Positions 8,903-18,971 are shown, counted from the stretch's first letter. The stretch: 44,585 bases of DNA from an uncultured delta proteobacterium (GCA_903845045.1 CAIMWA010000271.1:1-44585); one strand, 5' to 3'. Made by a program: numbers and translations. The notes: generated from the letters alone by a model not told the origin.

Positions 8903-9301
8903 ATGAGCAGCATCCTCGACACTGCCGAGCGCATCCATGCGGGGCTGGATTTTCATCTCCAGCGTCAGAACCTCCTCACGGCCAACCTCACGCAGATCGA
9001 CACGCCGAACTTCCGGCCGCTCGACCTCGTCCGTCGGCCGTCGTTCGCGAGCACCCTGGACACGGCGATGACCGAGACCGAGCCGGCCCACCAGCAGGCT
9101 GCGGCGTCGGGGGTCGACCGGCGGTTCCAGGTGGTGCACGATCCCGCGACGATGGTGGGCTACGACGGCAACGGTGTGAGCGTCGACCGCGAGGCGGTCA
9201 AGATCGCGGCGAACCAGATTCGCTACGACGCGCTCGCTCAGCTCGAGGCGTCGGAGCTGGGCGGCCTTGGCTGGGCGGCCAACGACGGGAGGAACGGATG
9301 A
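8903..9301 (+). CDS. flgB: Flagellar proximal rod protein FlgB
   Basis: MSSILDTAERIHAGLDFHLQRQNLLTANLTQIDTPNFRPLDL; start trimmed. Confidence 0.9.
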   Translation: MSSILDTAERIHAGLDFHLQRQNLLTANLTQIDTPNFRPLDLVRRPSFASTLDTAMTETEPAHQQAAASGVDRRFQVVHDPATMVGYDGNGVSVDREAVKIAANQIRYDALAQLEASELGGLGWAANDGRNG

Positions 9302-9747
9302 GCGGGCGCCAATTCACCGTCGCCGGGGTGTTCAGCGCCCTCGAGGTGGCCGGCACCGGCCTCACCGCCGAGCGCGGCCGCATGAACATCATCGCGAGCA
9401 ACCTCGCGAACGTGCACACCACGCGGGGCGTCGACGGCCAGCCGTACCACCGCCTCGATCCGGTTTTTTCCGCTGAATTCGTGGAGCGCAACGCCCCGGA
9501 TTCGGTGCTGCGCAACGTCCAGGGCGTGCGGCTCTCGTCGGTGCGTCCGGATCCGACGCCGGGGCAGCGGATGTACGAGCCGGGGCACCCCGACGCCGAT
9601 CCGCAGGGCTACGTCGAGTACCCGAACGTCAACGTCGTGACCGAGATGGTCAACCTCATGACTGCGTCGCGGGCCTACGAGGCCGGCGTGACGAGCATCG
9701 AGTCGGTGAAGGCCATGGCGCGGGCCGCGCTTCGGATCGGCGGATGA
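9298..9747 (+). CDS. flgC: Flagellar proximal rod protein FlgC
   Basis: FSALEVAGTGLTAERGRMNIIASNLANVHTTRG; C-terminal YVEYPNVNVVTEMVNLMTASRAYEA. Confidence 0.95.
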   Translation: MSGRQFTVAGVFSALEVAGTGLTAERGRMNIIASNLANVHTTRGVDGQPYHRLDPVFSAEFVERNAPDSVLRNVQGVRLSSVRPDPTPGQRMYEPGHPDADPQGYVEYPNVNVVTEMVNLMTASRAYEAGVTSIESVKAMARAALRIGG

Positions 9748-10055
9748 GCGGCGTCGCTGCGATCGCAGACGTCTCGCGGGTCTACCCGACGACCGTCGCC
9801 CCCATCGCGCCGCAAGGGGCGACGCCGGCCCCGCAGGTCGACTTCGCCGACGTGCTGACGCAGGCCGTGAACCGCGTCGACGCGATGAGCCAGCGCGCGG
9901 GTCAAGCCACCGAAGCCCTGGCGGCTGGTGCGACGGACGACATCCACGGCACCATGATCGCCGTCCGCGAGGCGGAGATCGGGGTGCACCTCGTCGCCTC
10001 GGTGCGCAACAAGCTGATCGACGCCTTCCATGAGCTCTGGCGCACTGGCATCTGA
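9744..10055 (+). CDS. fliE: Flagellar MS ring-rod adaptor FliE
   Basis: VDFADVLTQAVNRVDAMSQRAGQATEALAAG...HGTMIAVREAEIGVHLVASVRNKLIDAFHELWR. Confidence 0.92.
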   Translation: MSGVAAIADVSRVYPTTVAPIAPQGATPAPQVDFADVLTQAVNRVDAMSQRAGQATEALAAGATDDIHGTMIAVREAEIGVHLVASVRNKLIDAFHELWRTGI

Positions 10056-11661
10056 CGACACCCGCCCGACGAACGCCGTGGCCGCGCGCTTCGCGCAGGC
10101 GCGTCGTTGGTTCGCGTCGACGTCGCTCCCCGCGCGGGTGCTGCTGTCGAGCACCATCGTCGTGGCCGCGGTGCTCGTCGCGTGGCTCACCTGGCGCACG
10201 AACGTCGAAACCTGGGGCGTGCTTTACACCCAGCTCGAGCGCGACGACGCGGCGGCGCTGGTGGCCAAGCTCCGCGAGCTGAAGATCCCGTACCGCGTGC
10301 AGGCCGAGGGCGCGACCATCGAGGTCCCCGAGGAGCGCATCCACGAGCTCCGCCTGGAGCTGGCGAGCGCCGGTCTTCCCCGGGGCGGCGGCGTCGGCTT
10401 CGAGGGCTTCGACCGCATGCGCCTCGGAGCCACCGAGTTCGAGCAGCGGGTGATGTTCCGCCGCGCGCTCGAGGGCGAGCTGGCGCGCACCGTGAGCTCG
10501 CTCGGCGCGGTGCAGTCGACGCGGGTGCACCTCGTCATGCCCGAGCGCAGCGTGTTCGTGTCGCGCAACGACCCGGCGAGCGCCTCCATCGTCGTGCGGC
10601 TGCGCGCCGGACGGCACCTGGGCTCGTCGGAGGTGTCGGGCATCGTGCACCTCGTCGCGTCGTCGGTGCCTTCGCTCGACGTGTCGAGGGTGGCCCTCGT
10701 GACCACCGAGGGCGAGATGCTGCACCGTCCGCGCGCGCCGGGCGACGACAGCGAAGGCGACGGCGAGCTGGGCGCCGGGAGCCGATCCATGGCGGCGTCC
10801 ATCGAGGAGCGCACCCGGGCCCTGCTCGCGCGGCTCGTCGGTGACGGCCACGTCGACGTGCGCGCCTCCGTCGAGATGGACCGGGCCCGCGTCGAGCACA
10901 CCGAGGACCACTACGACCGCGCTCGCACGGCGCTCCGCAGCGAGGAGCAGTCGCAGGAGATCAACACCACGGCGAACACCATCTCCGTGGCGGGCGTACC
11001 CGGAGCCGAGAGCAACCTCGGCGGCGAGCTGGAGCCGGCCGGCGAGAGCGCCGACGGCGGGGTGCTCCGCGAGCAACACACGCGCAATTTCGAGGTCGAT
11101 CACGTCAGCGAGCGGCGCGTGACGACGAGCGGCGTGGTGAAGCGTCTCACCGTTGCGGTGGTCGTCGACGGCGTGGTTCGCACCGAGGGCGGACGCACCC
11201 GCGTGGTGCCCCGCGAGGCGGCCGAGCTGGAGCATTTCCGCACCCTCGTGCGCGGGGCCATCGGCGCCAACGACACCCGCGGCGACGTCGTGACCGTCGA
11301 CTCGATCCCGTTCCAGGACACCATCGACGCTCCCCTCGCAGTGGTTCCGACGCGCGCGACGCCGCACCCGGTGCTCTGGTGGAAGCGCCCGCCCATCGTC
11401 GGCTCCCTCGCCGCGGGTGCGCTGCTGCTGCTCGGCGTGTCGATCTACCTGCTGCGGCGCCGTTCGCAGGCCCAGCCGGCGACGTCGACGTTCCTCGCGA
11501 CGGTGACCCCGGAGGCGCAGGCCCAGAACCTCGACCCCGAGGCTGCGCGCGAGTCACTGCGCGCCCAGGTGCATGCGAGGGTGCTCGCGGACCCCGCGAC
11601 GGCGGCCCTCGTGCTACGGTTCTGGCTCGGCACCGACGCTCCGGAGCGGACCAAGGTCTGA
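10030..11661 (+). CDS. fliF: Flagellar MS-ring protein FliF
   Basis: LYTQLERDDAAALVAKLRELKIPYRVQ; ELARTVSSLGAVQSTRVHLVMPERSVF; C-terminal TM and FliG-binding-like tail DPATAALVLRFWLG. Confidence 0.95.
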   Translation: MSSGALASDDTRPTNAVAARFAQARRWFASTSLPARVLLSSTIVVAAVLVAWLTWRTNVETWGVLYTQLERDDAAALVAKLRELKIPYRVQAEGATIEVPEERIHELRLELASAGLPRGGGVGFEGFDRMRLGATEFEQRVMFRRALEGELARTVSSLGAVQSTRVHLVMPERSVFVSRNDPASASIVVRLRAGRHLGSSEVSGIVHLVASSVPSLDVSRVALVTTEGEMLHRPRAPGDDSEGDGELGAGSRSMAASIEERTRALLARLVGDGHVDVRASVEMDRARVEHTEDHYDRARTALRSEEQSQEINTTANTISVAGVPGAESNLGGELEPAGESADGGVLREQHTRNFEVDHVSERRVTTSGVVKRLTVAVVVDGVVRTEGGRTRVVPREAAELEHFRTLVRGAIGANDTRGDVVTVDSIPFQDTIDAPLAVVPTRATPHPVLWWKRPPIVGSLAAGALLLLGVSIYLLRRRSQAQPATSTFLATVTPEAQAQNLDPEAARESLRAQVHARVLADPATAALVLRFWLGTDAPERTKV

Positions 11662-11694
11662 CCGGGTACAGCGGTTGCTGTTCCGCTCGAGCGC

Positions 11695-12660
11695 ATGCCT
11701 ACGGGAGCAGAGAAAGCCGTATTGTTCCTGCTCTCCCTCGACGAGGAGATCGCGCGCCCCATCGTGAGCGAGCTGGGCGTGGCCGAGCTGCACAAGCTGC
11801 GGGCCGTGGCCTCGACGATGCGCGAGGTGCCGGCGGGATCCATCGAGGAGACCTGGCGCGAGTTCCTCGAGCGCTCCCGCAGCGCCGTGGCCGTTACGCG
11901 GGGTGGCCTGCCGTATCTGCGACGCCTCTCGGCCGTCGCGCTCGGCGAGGAGAAGACCAACGCGGTGTTCGAGGACGGCGTCACGAGCCCGTTCTCCCGC
12001 CTCGAGAGCGCCCCACCGGACGCCGTGGTCGCCCTGCTCGGGCGCGAGTCGCCGCAGATGGCTGCGGCCATCCTCACCCGCCTGGAGCCCGCCGCCGCCG
12101 CCGCGATCCTCACGGCGATGCCCCCGGAGCGCCAGGTTGCCGTCGTCGAGAACGTCAGCCGTCTGACGGAGCTTCCCGCGAAGGTGCTCGAGGACGTCGC
12201 CGTGGCGCTCGTCGAGGAGCTTCCGACGGCGGACGCGAACACGCTGGTGTCCGTCGACGGTGTGGCTCGCGCGGCCGCGATGCTCAACTCCGCCGGACCG
12301 TCGGCGGCGAACATCCTCAAGGACTTCGAGGCGGCGGACGCGACGCTGGCGACCCGGGTGCGCCAGGCGATGTTCACCTTCGACGACATGAAGCGCATCG
12401 ACCCGCGCAGCATGCGCGAGATCCTCATCGAGCTGCCCTCGGAGCGCCTCGTGTACGCGCTGAAGGGCGCGCCGACGGAGGTGGCCGACGCGATCTTCTC
12501 GGGCCTCTCGGAGCGCGCCGCGGAGCTCGCGCGGGACGACCTCGAGGTCCTCGGCAAGGTGCGTCGTGCGGACGTCGAGGCCGCGCGCCGCGAGCTCGTC
12601 GAGATCGCGCTGCGGCTCTCGGCGGACGGCCGCATCGACCTCGGCCGCGAGGAAGCATGA
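11695..12660 (+). CDS. fliG: Flagellar motor switch protein FliG
   Basis: GAEKAVLFLLSLDEEIARPIVSELG; LVYALKGAPTEVADAIFSGLSERAAELARDDLEVLGKVRRADVEAARRELVEIALRL. Confidence 0.95.
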   Translation: MPTGAEKAVLFLLSLDEEIARPIVSELGVAELHKLRAVASTMREVPAGSIEETWREFLERSRSAVAVTRGGLPYLRRLSAVALGEEKTNAVFEDGVTSPFSRLESAPPDAVVALLGRESPQMAAAILTRLEPAAAAAILTAMPPERQVAVVENVSRLTELPAKVLEDVAVALVEELPTADANTLVSVDGVARAAAMLNSAGPSAANILKDFEAADATLATRVRQAMFTFDDMKRIDPRSMREILIELPSERLVYALKGAPTEVADAIFSGLSERAAELARDDLEVLGKVRRADVEAARRELVEIALRLSADGRIDLGREEA

Positions 12661-13385
12661 GCTCGGGCCGGGAGCGGCCGCCGACCAGCGTCGCGCCGTG
12701 GTGCGTACGCACGGTCCCACCGCCGCGCAGCCAGCCCCCGGCGTGGCTCGAGGGCACCGAGTTCGCCTTGCGCGCGCCGCCTCCGCCGGGCGGCGACTGG
12801 ATGCGTCCCGCCGAGGACCCGAACGCCGGCGAGGAGACCTCGTTCGCGAGCGGGGGCGACGTCGTCGCGGGCGTTCCGTTGGCGGCCCACGAAGCGTTGC
12901 AGCAGCGCTTCGACGCGTTGGCGGCGGAGCTGGCGGCGACCCGGTCGGCGCTGGACCTCGAGCGCGCGAAGAGCGGCGGCCTCGCCTCGGCGCTGAACGC
13001 CAAGATCGAGGAGGTGGCGGGCGTGCGCCGGGAGATCCTCGAGGCGAGCGAGCCCGGGCTCGTGGCCCTCGCGGTGGCCATCGCCGAGCGCGTCGTCGGG
13101 CGCGAGCTGCGCGCCGATCCGTCGCTGGCGGCGCAGTGGGCCCGCGAGGCCGTCGCGACGCTCGGAGCCCACGGCGACGCCACGATCCTCCTCTCGCCGG
13201 ACCTCGCCGCTCGAATTCCACGTGAATCGTGGGCATTTGCCACCGAGGCGGGGGACCCGGTGATGGCCGACGAGGGGCTTCCGCCGGGGTCCGTTCGGGT
13301 CTCCGCCGGGCCGTCGACGATCGAGGCTGGTCCGCGCGAGCGGGTGGCGTCGGTGGCCGACGACCTGCGCGCGGGCATGCCGTGA
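12657..13385 (+). CDS. fliH: Flagellar export regulator FliH
   Basis: LVALAVAIAERVVGRELRADPSLAAQWAREAVATLG and position between fliG and fliI; ATGA overlap with fliG. Confidence 0.8.
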   Translation: MSSGRERPPTSVAPWCVRTVPPPRSQPPAWLEGTEFALRAPPPPGGDWMRPAEDPNAGEETSFASGGDVVAGVPLAAHEALQQRFDALAAELAATRSALDLERAKSGGLASALNAKIEEVAGVRREILEASEPGLVALAVAIAERVVGRELRADPSLAAQWAREAVATLGAHGDATILLSPDLAARIPRESWAFATEAGDPVMADEGLPPGSVRVSAGPSTIEAGPRERVASVADDLRAGMP

Positions 13386-14698
13386 CCGCCTTCGATTTCA
13401 CCGAGCACGTCGCGCGGGCCCGACGGGCCCGGACCTTCGTCGTCGAGGGTCGCGTGCGCGACGTCATGGGGGTCATCGTCGGCATCGAGGGCCTCATGGT
13501 CCCGGTCGGATCAGAGCTCGAGCTCCGGCTCCCCGGTCGCACGCTTCGCCTGGAAGTCCTGGGATTTCGCGATGGACGGCTGCTCGCGGCGCCGCTCGGC
13601 GACACCACCGGCATCGCGTCGGGGATGCGCGTGCGCCCGCGCATCGGCGGCGCTCTCGCGCGCGTCGGCGACGGGATGCTGGGACACGTCGTCGATGCCT
13701 TCGGCAACCCCGTCGGCTCGGCGTTGCTGGGCCCCACCGTCGGCGCTCCGCTGCGTGCGCCGCCGCCGCCAGCGCTCACCCGTCGCGCCATCGTCGAGCC
13801 GCTTGGAACCGGCGTGCGCGCCCTCGATGCGCTGCTTCCGTTGGGCCTCGGGCAGCGCGTGGGGCTCTTCGCCGGCACGGGGGTGGGCAAGAGCACGCTC
13901 CTCGGCATGCTGTGCCGCCACGCCTCGGCGGACGTGATCGTCGTGGGGCTCATCGGCGAGCGTGGACGCGAGGTCGGCGACTTCGTCCGCCAGGTGTTGG
14001 GCGAGGAGGGTCTCGCGCGCTCCGTCGTCGTCGTGGCGACGAGCGACGAGCCCGCGCTGGTGCGTGCCCGCGGGGCCCTCTACGCGACGGCGCTCGCCGA
14101 GCACTTTCGCGCCGAGGGCAAGCGCGTGCTGCTGCTCATGGACTCGGTGACCCGCTACGCCATGGCCCTGCGCGAGGCGACGCTGGCGGCCGGCGAACCC
14201 CCGTTGACGAAGGGCTACACGGCGACGGTCTTCGCCGCGCTGCCGGCCCTCATGGAGCGCGCTGGAACCTGCGACGGCGAGGGCTCGATCACGGCGATCT
14301 ACACGGTCCTCGTCGAGGGCGACGACCTCACGGACCCGATCTCCGACGCGGTGCGCGGCGTCCTCGACGGCCACATCATCCTGACGCGAAAGTTCGCCGA
14401 CAAGGGCCTCTTTCCAGCCGTCGACGTGCTGCGGAGCGTGTCGCGCCTCGCGCAGGATCTTTGCACCCCGAGGCACCTCGCGGACATCGCGAAGGTGCGT
14501 GAGATGCTGGGCTCCTACGAAGACGCGGCGGACCTCATCCAGATTGGCGCGTACGTGACCGGCTCGGACCCGCGCGTCGACCGTGCGCGGGCCGTGATGC
14601 CCCGCATCGAGTCGCTCTTGCGGCAGCCGCTGGCCGAGGGCGTGCGTCGTGAAGACGCTCTCGGATCGCTGCACCTCACCGCGGACGCGGCCCGATGA
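13382..14698 (+). CDS. fliI: Flagellum-specific ATPase FliI (GTG start)
   Basis: Walker A FAGTGVGKSTLLGMLCR; GERGREVGDFV; LLMDSVTRYAMALREATLAAGEPP. Confidence 0.96.
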   Translation: MTAFDFTEHVARARRARTFVVEGRVRDVMGVIVGIEGLMVPVGSELELRLPGRTLRLEVLGFRDGRLLAAPLGDTTGIASGMRVRPRIGGALARVGDGMLGHVVDAFGNPVGSALLGPTVGAPLRAPPPPALTRRAIVEPLGTGVRALDALLPLGLGQRVGLFAGTGVGKSTLLGMLCRHASADVIVVGLIGERGREVGDFVRQVLGEEGLARSVVVVATSDEPALVRARGALYATALAEHFRAEGKRVLLLMDSVTRYAMALREATLAAGEPPLTKGYTATVFAALPALMERAGTCDGEGSITAIYTVLVEGDDLTDPISDAVRGVLDGHIILTRKFADKGLFPAVDVLRSVSRLAQDLCTPRHLADIAKVREMLGSYEDAADLIQIGAYVTGSDPRVDRARAVMPRIESLLRQPLAEGVRREDALGSLHLTADAAR

Positions 14699-15132
14699 GC
14701 GCCGCCCGGGTCCAGCGTGCGGCGACGGTGCTCGACGTGCGGCAGCGTGCGGTGGACGAGGCCCAGACGAGGAACGCCGAGGCGTTGCGGACCGTCGAGG
14801 CTGCGGCCCGGGCGGCGCAGGCCGCGCAATCGGCCTGGGAGACCGCGACGCGATCGCCGACCGGTGCCGCGGCCTCGAGCGTGGATCTCGCCGAGCGGGA
14901 CGCGTGGCATCGGTCGCTGCGGTTGCGAGCCGACCGCGCGGCCGCGCAGTACGCCGAGGCCCGCGCCGTCGCGGACCATGCGCGGGCGATGCTCGTCGCG
15001 GCGCAGTCGGAATTCCGGAAGATCGAGATGTGGCGCGACGGGCTCGTCGCCGAGCTGCGGAGCAACGAGGCACGGCAGGAGCGGCGCGACGCCGACACGA
15101 TGGCGGCGCAGACGGTGAGGAAGCAGCGATGA
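14695..15132 (+). CDS. fliJ: FliJ-like flagellar export coiled-coil protein
   Basis: Ala/Arg/Glu-rich coiled coil of 145 aa directly after fliI. Confidence 0.72.
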   Translation: MSAARVQRAATVLDVRQRAVDEAQTRNAEALRTVEAAARAAQAAQSAWETATRSPTGAAASSVDLAERDAWHRSLRLRADRAAAQYAEARAVADHARAMLVAAQSEFRKIEMWRDGLVAELRSNEARQERRDADTMAAQTVRKQR

Positions 15133-16412
15133 AGATCCAGGACGCAGGCGCGATGGACCGCATCCCCGCCCGGCTCGACGCCGCGGTGGCGCCGAAGCTC
15201 GGTGAGACCCCGGTGTTCACGGTCCCCGACGAGCCCTTGCACGCCGAGCACCCCGCGCGCCCCGCTCGCGATGCGCGTCGCGGCCGCCCCGAGAGCCCGC
15301 CCGAGCGTCGTCCCGAGGTCGCGCCGCCGTGGGCCGACGCCCTCGCCGTAGCGCCGATGCCGGTGCGCCCGCCGGAGCCGTCGCCGGCGGCACGCGCGGA
15401 GACCCACGATGCCCCCGCGGCAGACGCCAAGGCACGGCCGGCCCCGGCGAATGCTCCCGGGGCGGATCCGTCGGAGACGCCGGGTGCCGGCACCACCGCC
15501 CGACGCGACGCTGCGAAGGCCCCGGTTCCGGCTGCGCCCACGGCTTCGTCCGACGACGCCTCGCCGGCCCCGGCGTCGTCCGCTCGCCCCGCGACGGCTT
15601 CGGCGAAGGCCGACGCTGCGGGCGCAGACCGTCCGCAGGCGGCTGCTACGACGGACGCGCCGCTCGCCGCCGAGGGCACGCCGAACGCGGCGAGCACCGA
15701 GACCGCAGCCGCGGCGACTCCCGCCGAACCCGCCGCAGCCGCGGCGACGATGAACCCGCCGACGCCGGACGCTGCCACGCCGCCTCCGGAGGCGCTCGCC
15801 CAGGCTGGAGCTCCGATGAGTGCGTCCGCGCTTCAGGCCGCGGCGCAGCGCCCCCCCCCCGCGCGCGATGGCGGCGAGGCGCCGGCCGCGAAGGCCGTTG
15901 AGGGGGTGGCCCCGTTGCCTCCCGCGGGCGCGGGCCTCGCACCGCCGCAGATGTTGCGACAGAGCGACAACGGGCTGACACCCGTCAACGACCCGGCGCA
16001 AGCCGCGGCGACGGATCTCCGGGAGGTTCCGGGCGAGCGCCTGCGAGACGCCCTCGCCTCGTCGGTCAACCAGCGGGTGCTCCGAAGCGCGTCCGGTGAG
16101 GTGTCGCTGCCCGACCTCGGCCGCGTCACCGTGCGCGCGCACACCGCGAACGACGCCGTGACGGTGGAGGTCCAGGCCTCGGTGCCTGCGACGGCGCAGC
16201 TTCTCCACGCCCGGGCCGATGCCATCGCCGCCGATGTGCGCGCCGCGGACGTACCCTTGGGCTCGATGACGTTCGAAGGGTCCGGGACGTGGACCGGCCG
16301 GGACGGGGACGGATCGGGTGCCCGCTCCGAGGCTCCGGCGGCGGCCACGGTCGTTCCTCCTGCCCCGGACGGCGCCGGCGCCGGGCGCAGCCGGGTCCGA
16401 ATCGTGCTCTGA
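15129..16412 (+). CDS. fliK: FliK-like hook-length control protein
   Basis: Long Ala/Pro-rich region then LPDLGRVTVRAHTANDAVTVEVQASVPATAQLLHARADAIAADVRAADV (Flg_hook-like); upstream of flgD. Confidence 0.78.
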   Translation: MKIQDAGAMDRIPARLDAAVAPKLGETPVFTVPDEPLHAEHPARPARDARRGRPESPPERRPEVAPPWADALAVAPMPVRPPEPSPAARAETHDAPAADAKARPAPANAPGADPSETPGAGTTARRDAAKAPVPAAPTASSDDASPAPASSARPATASAKADAAGADRPQAAATTDAPLAAEGTPNAASTETAAAATPAEPAAAAATMNPPTPDAATPPPEALAQAGAPMSASALQAAAQRPPPARDGGEAPAAKAVEGVAPLPPAGAGLAPPQMLRQSDNGLTPVNDPAQAAATDLREVPGERLRDALASSVNQRVLRSASGEVSLPDLGRVTVRAHTANDAVTVEVQASVPATAQLLHARADAIAADVRAADVPLGSMTFEGSGTWTGRDGDGSGARSEAPAAATVVPPAPDGAGAGRSRVRIVL

Positions 16413-16421
16413 CGCGGGCGC

Positions 16422-17117
16422 ATGACCAACCCCGTCGGCAGTTCGTCTACGTCCGCGACGGCCCCCACGGCCGCATCGGCAGCCACGGCCACGGCGTCGA
16501 ACACGATGGATCGCAACGCGTTCCTGAAGCTGTTGATCGCGCAGATCTCGAACCAGGACCCGACGAACCCGATGCAGGGCACCGAGTTCGTGACGCAGCT
16601 CTCGCAGTTCTCGCTGGTCGAGCAGGCGGTCAACCAGTCGACGCAGCTCGGCGTGCTGTCGACGCAGATGGGCGGTCTATCGAACAACGAGGCCGTGCAG
16701 CTCGTCGGCAAGACGGTGACGATCCGCGGTCACAACGTGGCCTTCGACGGCACGACGGCGACGGCGTCGAACGTCACCCTGGCGTCCGGGGCTGCCCACG
16801 TCACCGCGACGGTGACCGACACGGCGGGTCACGTCGTGCGCACGATGGATCTCGGCGCGCGTCAGGCCGGCGCCCTCTCGGTGCACTGGGACGGACGCGA
16901 CGACCACGGAACGACGCTTCCGAGCGGCAGCTACAGCGTGAACGTGACCGCCACCACGTCGGACAACCACGCCGTCATCGTGACGCAGGACGTCACCGGC
17001 GTCGTGAGCCAGGTGTCTTTCTCCAACGGCTACCCGGAGATGGTCCTCGACAACGGCGCTTCGGCGCCGATCTCCGATCTCGTCACCGTCGGCAACGGCG
17101 CCCCCCGCACCCCCTGA
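16422..17117 (+). CDS. flgD: Hook-cap scaffold protein FlgD
   Basis: MDRNAFLKLLIAQISNQDPTNPMQGTEFVTQLSQFSLVEQ. Confidence 0.95.
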   Translation: MTNPVGSSSTSATAPTAASAATATASNTMDRNAFLKLLIAQISNQDPTNPMQGTEFVTQLSQFSLVEQAVNQSTQLGVLSTQMGGLSNNEAVQLVGKTVTIRGHNVAFDGTTATASNVTLASGAAHVTATVTDTAGHVVRTMDLGARQAGALSVHWDGRDDHGTTLPSGSYSVNVTATTSDNHAVIVTQDVTGVVSQVSFSNGYPEMVLDNGASAPISDLVTVGNGAPRTP

Positions 17118-17154
17118 AACCCTCCGCGCACCCCCTCCTGGAGCAACACCGAAC

Positions 17155-18459
17155 ATGACGCTTCGCAACACGATGGACACGGGCGTTTCCGGACTGATCG
17201 CCGAGGGCCGCGCCCTCGCGGTGGTCGGTGACAACGTCGCCAACGTCAACACCGTGGGCTTCAAGGAGTCCCGGGCGATCTTCGAGGATGTCCTCGGCGG
17301 CGCCGTGGGCCTGGGCGGCAACCCGCCGGGCTTCGGCGTGCGCATGGCCCGGTCGCAGCAGATCTTCGCCCAGGGCGCGCTGAACAACACCGACGTCCCC
17401 ACGGACGTGGCGCTCTCCGGCGACGGCTTCTTCGTCGTGAACGGCAACGTCGGCGGCGTCGAGGGGAACTTCTACACCCGCGCCGGCCAGTGCACCGTCC
17501 GGAAGGACGGCGTCATCGTGAACCCCGACAACCTCGCGTTGCAGGGCTACGCCGCGAACCCGCTGACGGGCACGTACTCCAGCCTGCTGAGCAACATCGT
17601 GGTCCCGACGACGACGATCTCGCCGAAGGCGACGACCTCGTACAACGTGGTCGCGAACCTCGACGCGACGGCCACGACGCCGGCGGCGGCGTTCTCTGCG
17701 GCGAACCCGCAGACCACGTCGAACTTCGCGACGACGATGACGGTGTACGACTCGCTCGGCTCGCCGCACGCTTTGACGACGTACTTCCGCAAGACCGGCG
17801 CGAACACCTGGGACTACCACGTGCTCGCGAACGGCTCCGAGGTCACCGGCGGCGTCGCCGGGACCAACGTCGAGATCGCCACGGGCACGCTCTCGTTCAA
17901 TGCCACGGGCGCGCTGCAGACGAACACCCTCACCGCCGGCGGCACCGTCAGCTTCACCGGCGGCGCGGCCGCAGGCCAGGCGATCGCGTTCAACTTCGGC
18001 ACGCCGGTCGCGGCGGGCGGCGGCGCCACGGGGCTCGACGGCGTGACGCAGTTCGGCTCGCCCTCGAGCGTCGGCGCGCAGAACCAGGACGGCTACGCGC
18101 CGGGAGACCTCGGCTCGTTGCGCATCGACGGCGACGGCACCGTGAGCGGCGTGTACACGAACGGCCAGACCCTCGCGATCGGCCGAATTGCCGTCGCGCG
18201 CTTCACGTCCAACGACGGTCTGGCCCGGGCGGGTCACAACCTCTGGACGCAGACCCGCGAATCGGGGCAACCTGCGGTCGGCGCAGCGGGCACCGGTGGC
18301 CGCGGCTCCGTCGTCGCTGGAGCGCTCGAGCAGAGCAACGTCGAGATCAGCCAGCAGTTCGTGGACCTCATCGCGCACCAGCGGGCGTTCCAAGCCGACT
18401 CGAAGACCATCACGACCGCCGACCAGATGCTTCAGGAGTTGATGAACATCGGCCGATGA
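17155..18459 (+). CDS. flgE: Flagellar hook protein FlgE
   Basis: MDTGVSGLIAEGRALAVVGDNVANVNTVGFKESRAIFEDVL; C-terminal EQSNVEISQQFVDLIAHQRAFQADSKTITTADQMLQELMN. Confidence 0.95.
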   Translation: MTLRNTMDTGVSGLIAEGRALAVVGDNVANVNTVGFKESRAIFEDVLGGAVGLGGNPPGFGVRMARSQQIFAQGALNNTDVPTDVALSGDGFFVVNGNVGGVEGNFYTRAGQCTVRKDGVIVNPDNLALQGYAANPLTGTYSSLLSNIVVPTTTISPKATTSYNVVANLDATATTPAAAFSAANPQTTSNFATTMTVYDSLGSPHALTTYFRKTGANTWDYHVLANGSEVTGGVAGTNVEIATGTLSFNATGALQTNTLTAGGTVSFTGGAAAGQAIAFNFGTPVAAGGGATGLDGVTQFGSPSSVGAQNQDGYAPGDLGSLRIDGDGTVSGVYTNGQTLAIGRIAVARFTSNDGLARAGHNLWTQTRESGQPAVGAAGTGGRGSVVAGALEQSNVEISQQFVDLIAHQRAFQADSKTITTADQMLQELMNIGR

Positions 18460-18971
18460 CCCAATCCGTATCGCTGAAGGACAAGAAGCAGGCCCCTGCG
18501 GCTCCCCCGGCGCCGGCGTCGATGAACGTCATGGCCCTCGTCGGCGCGGTCGTGATCGCGACGGGCGCGGCGACGGGCGTCACGCTCTTCGTGATGAAGC
18601 GCTCGCAGCACGCGTCGGCGACGCACGAGGCGGCGGCCCACAGCGAGCACGCGCCCGCCGTCGTCGCGCCGGGCTACACGCTCTCGCTGGAGCCGTTCCT
18701 CGTGATGGCGACGGACGAGCGGCACATGTTCCACGCGATGCGGGTGACGCTCGCGGTGGAGTTCCAGTCGGGCGCGACGGAGGACACGGTGCGGCCCTTC
18801 GCCCCGCGCGTCCGTGACGCCGCACTCACGCAACTCCGGTCCACGCCCTACGAGGTGGCCGTGAACCCGGCGCAGATGGATCATCTTCGCGAGGAGCTCC
18901 AGAACCGCTTCCAGGCGACGGGGGCCCCGCGGATCGCGCGGGTGCTCATCACCGACCTGGTGGTCCAATGA
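18456..18971 (+). CDS. fliL: Flagellar stator-associated protein FliL
   Basis: Single N-terminal TM, then YTLSLEPFLVMATDERHMFHAMRVTLAVEF...LREELQNRF; between flgE and fliM. Confidence 0.85.
   Translation: MTQSVSLKDKKQAPAAPPAPASMNVMALVGAVVIATGAATGVTLFVMKRSQHASATHEAAAHSEHAPAVVAPGYTLSLEPFLVMATDERHMFHAMRVTLAVEFQSGATEDTVRPFAPRVRDAALTQLRSTPYEVAVNPAQMDHLREELQNRFQATGAPRIARVLITDLVVQ

Noticed and set aside
9238-11367. 709-aa minus-strand ORF opposite flgC/fliE/fliF, and many similar long antisense ORFs (e.g. 13511..15778, 23750..26800, 34447..37503)
   Set aside because: His/Arg/Gly-rich shadow ORFs created by third-position GC in real genes on the other strand; no recognisable domains
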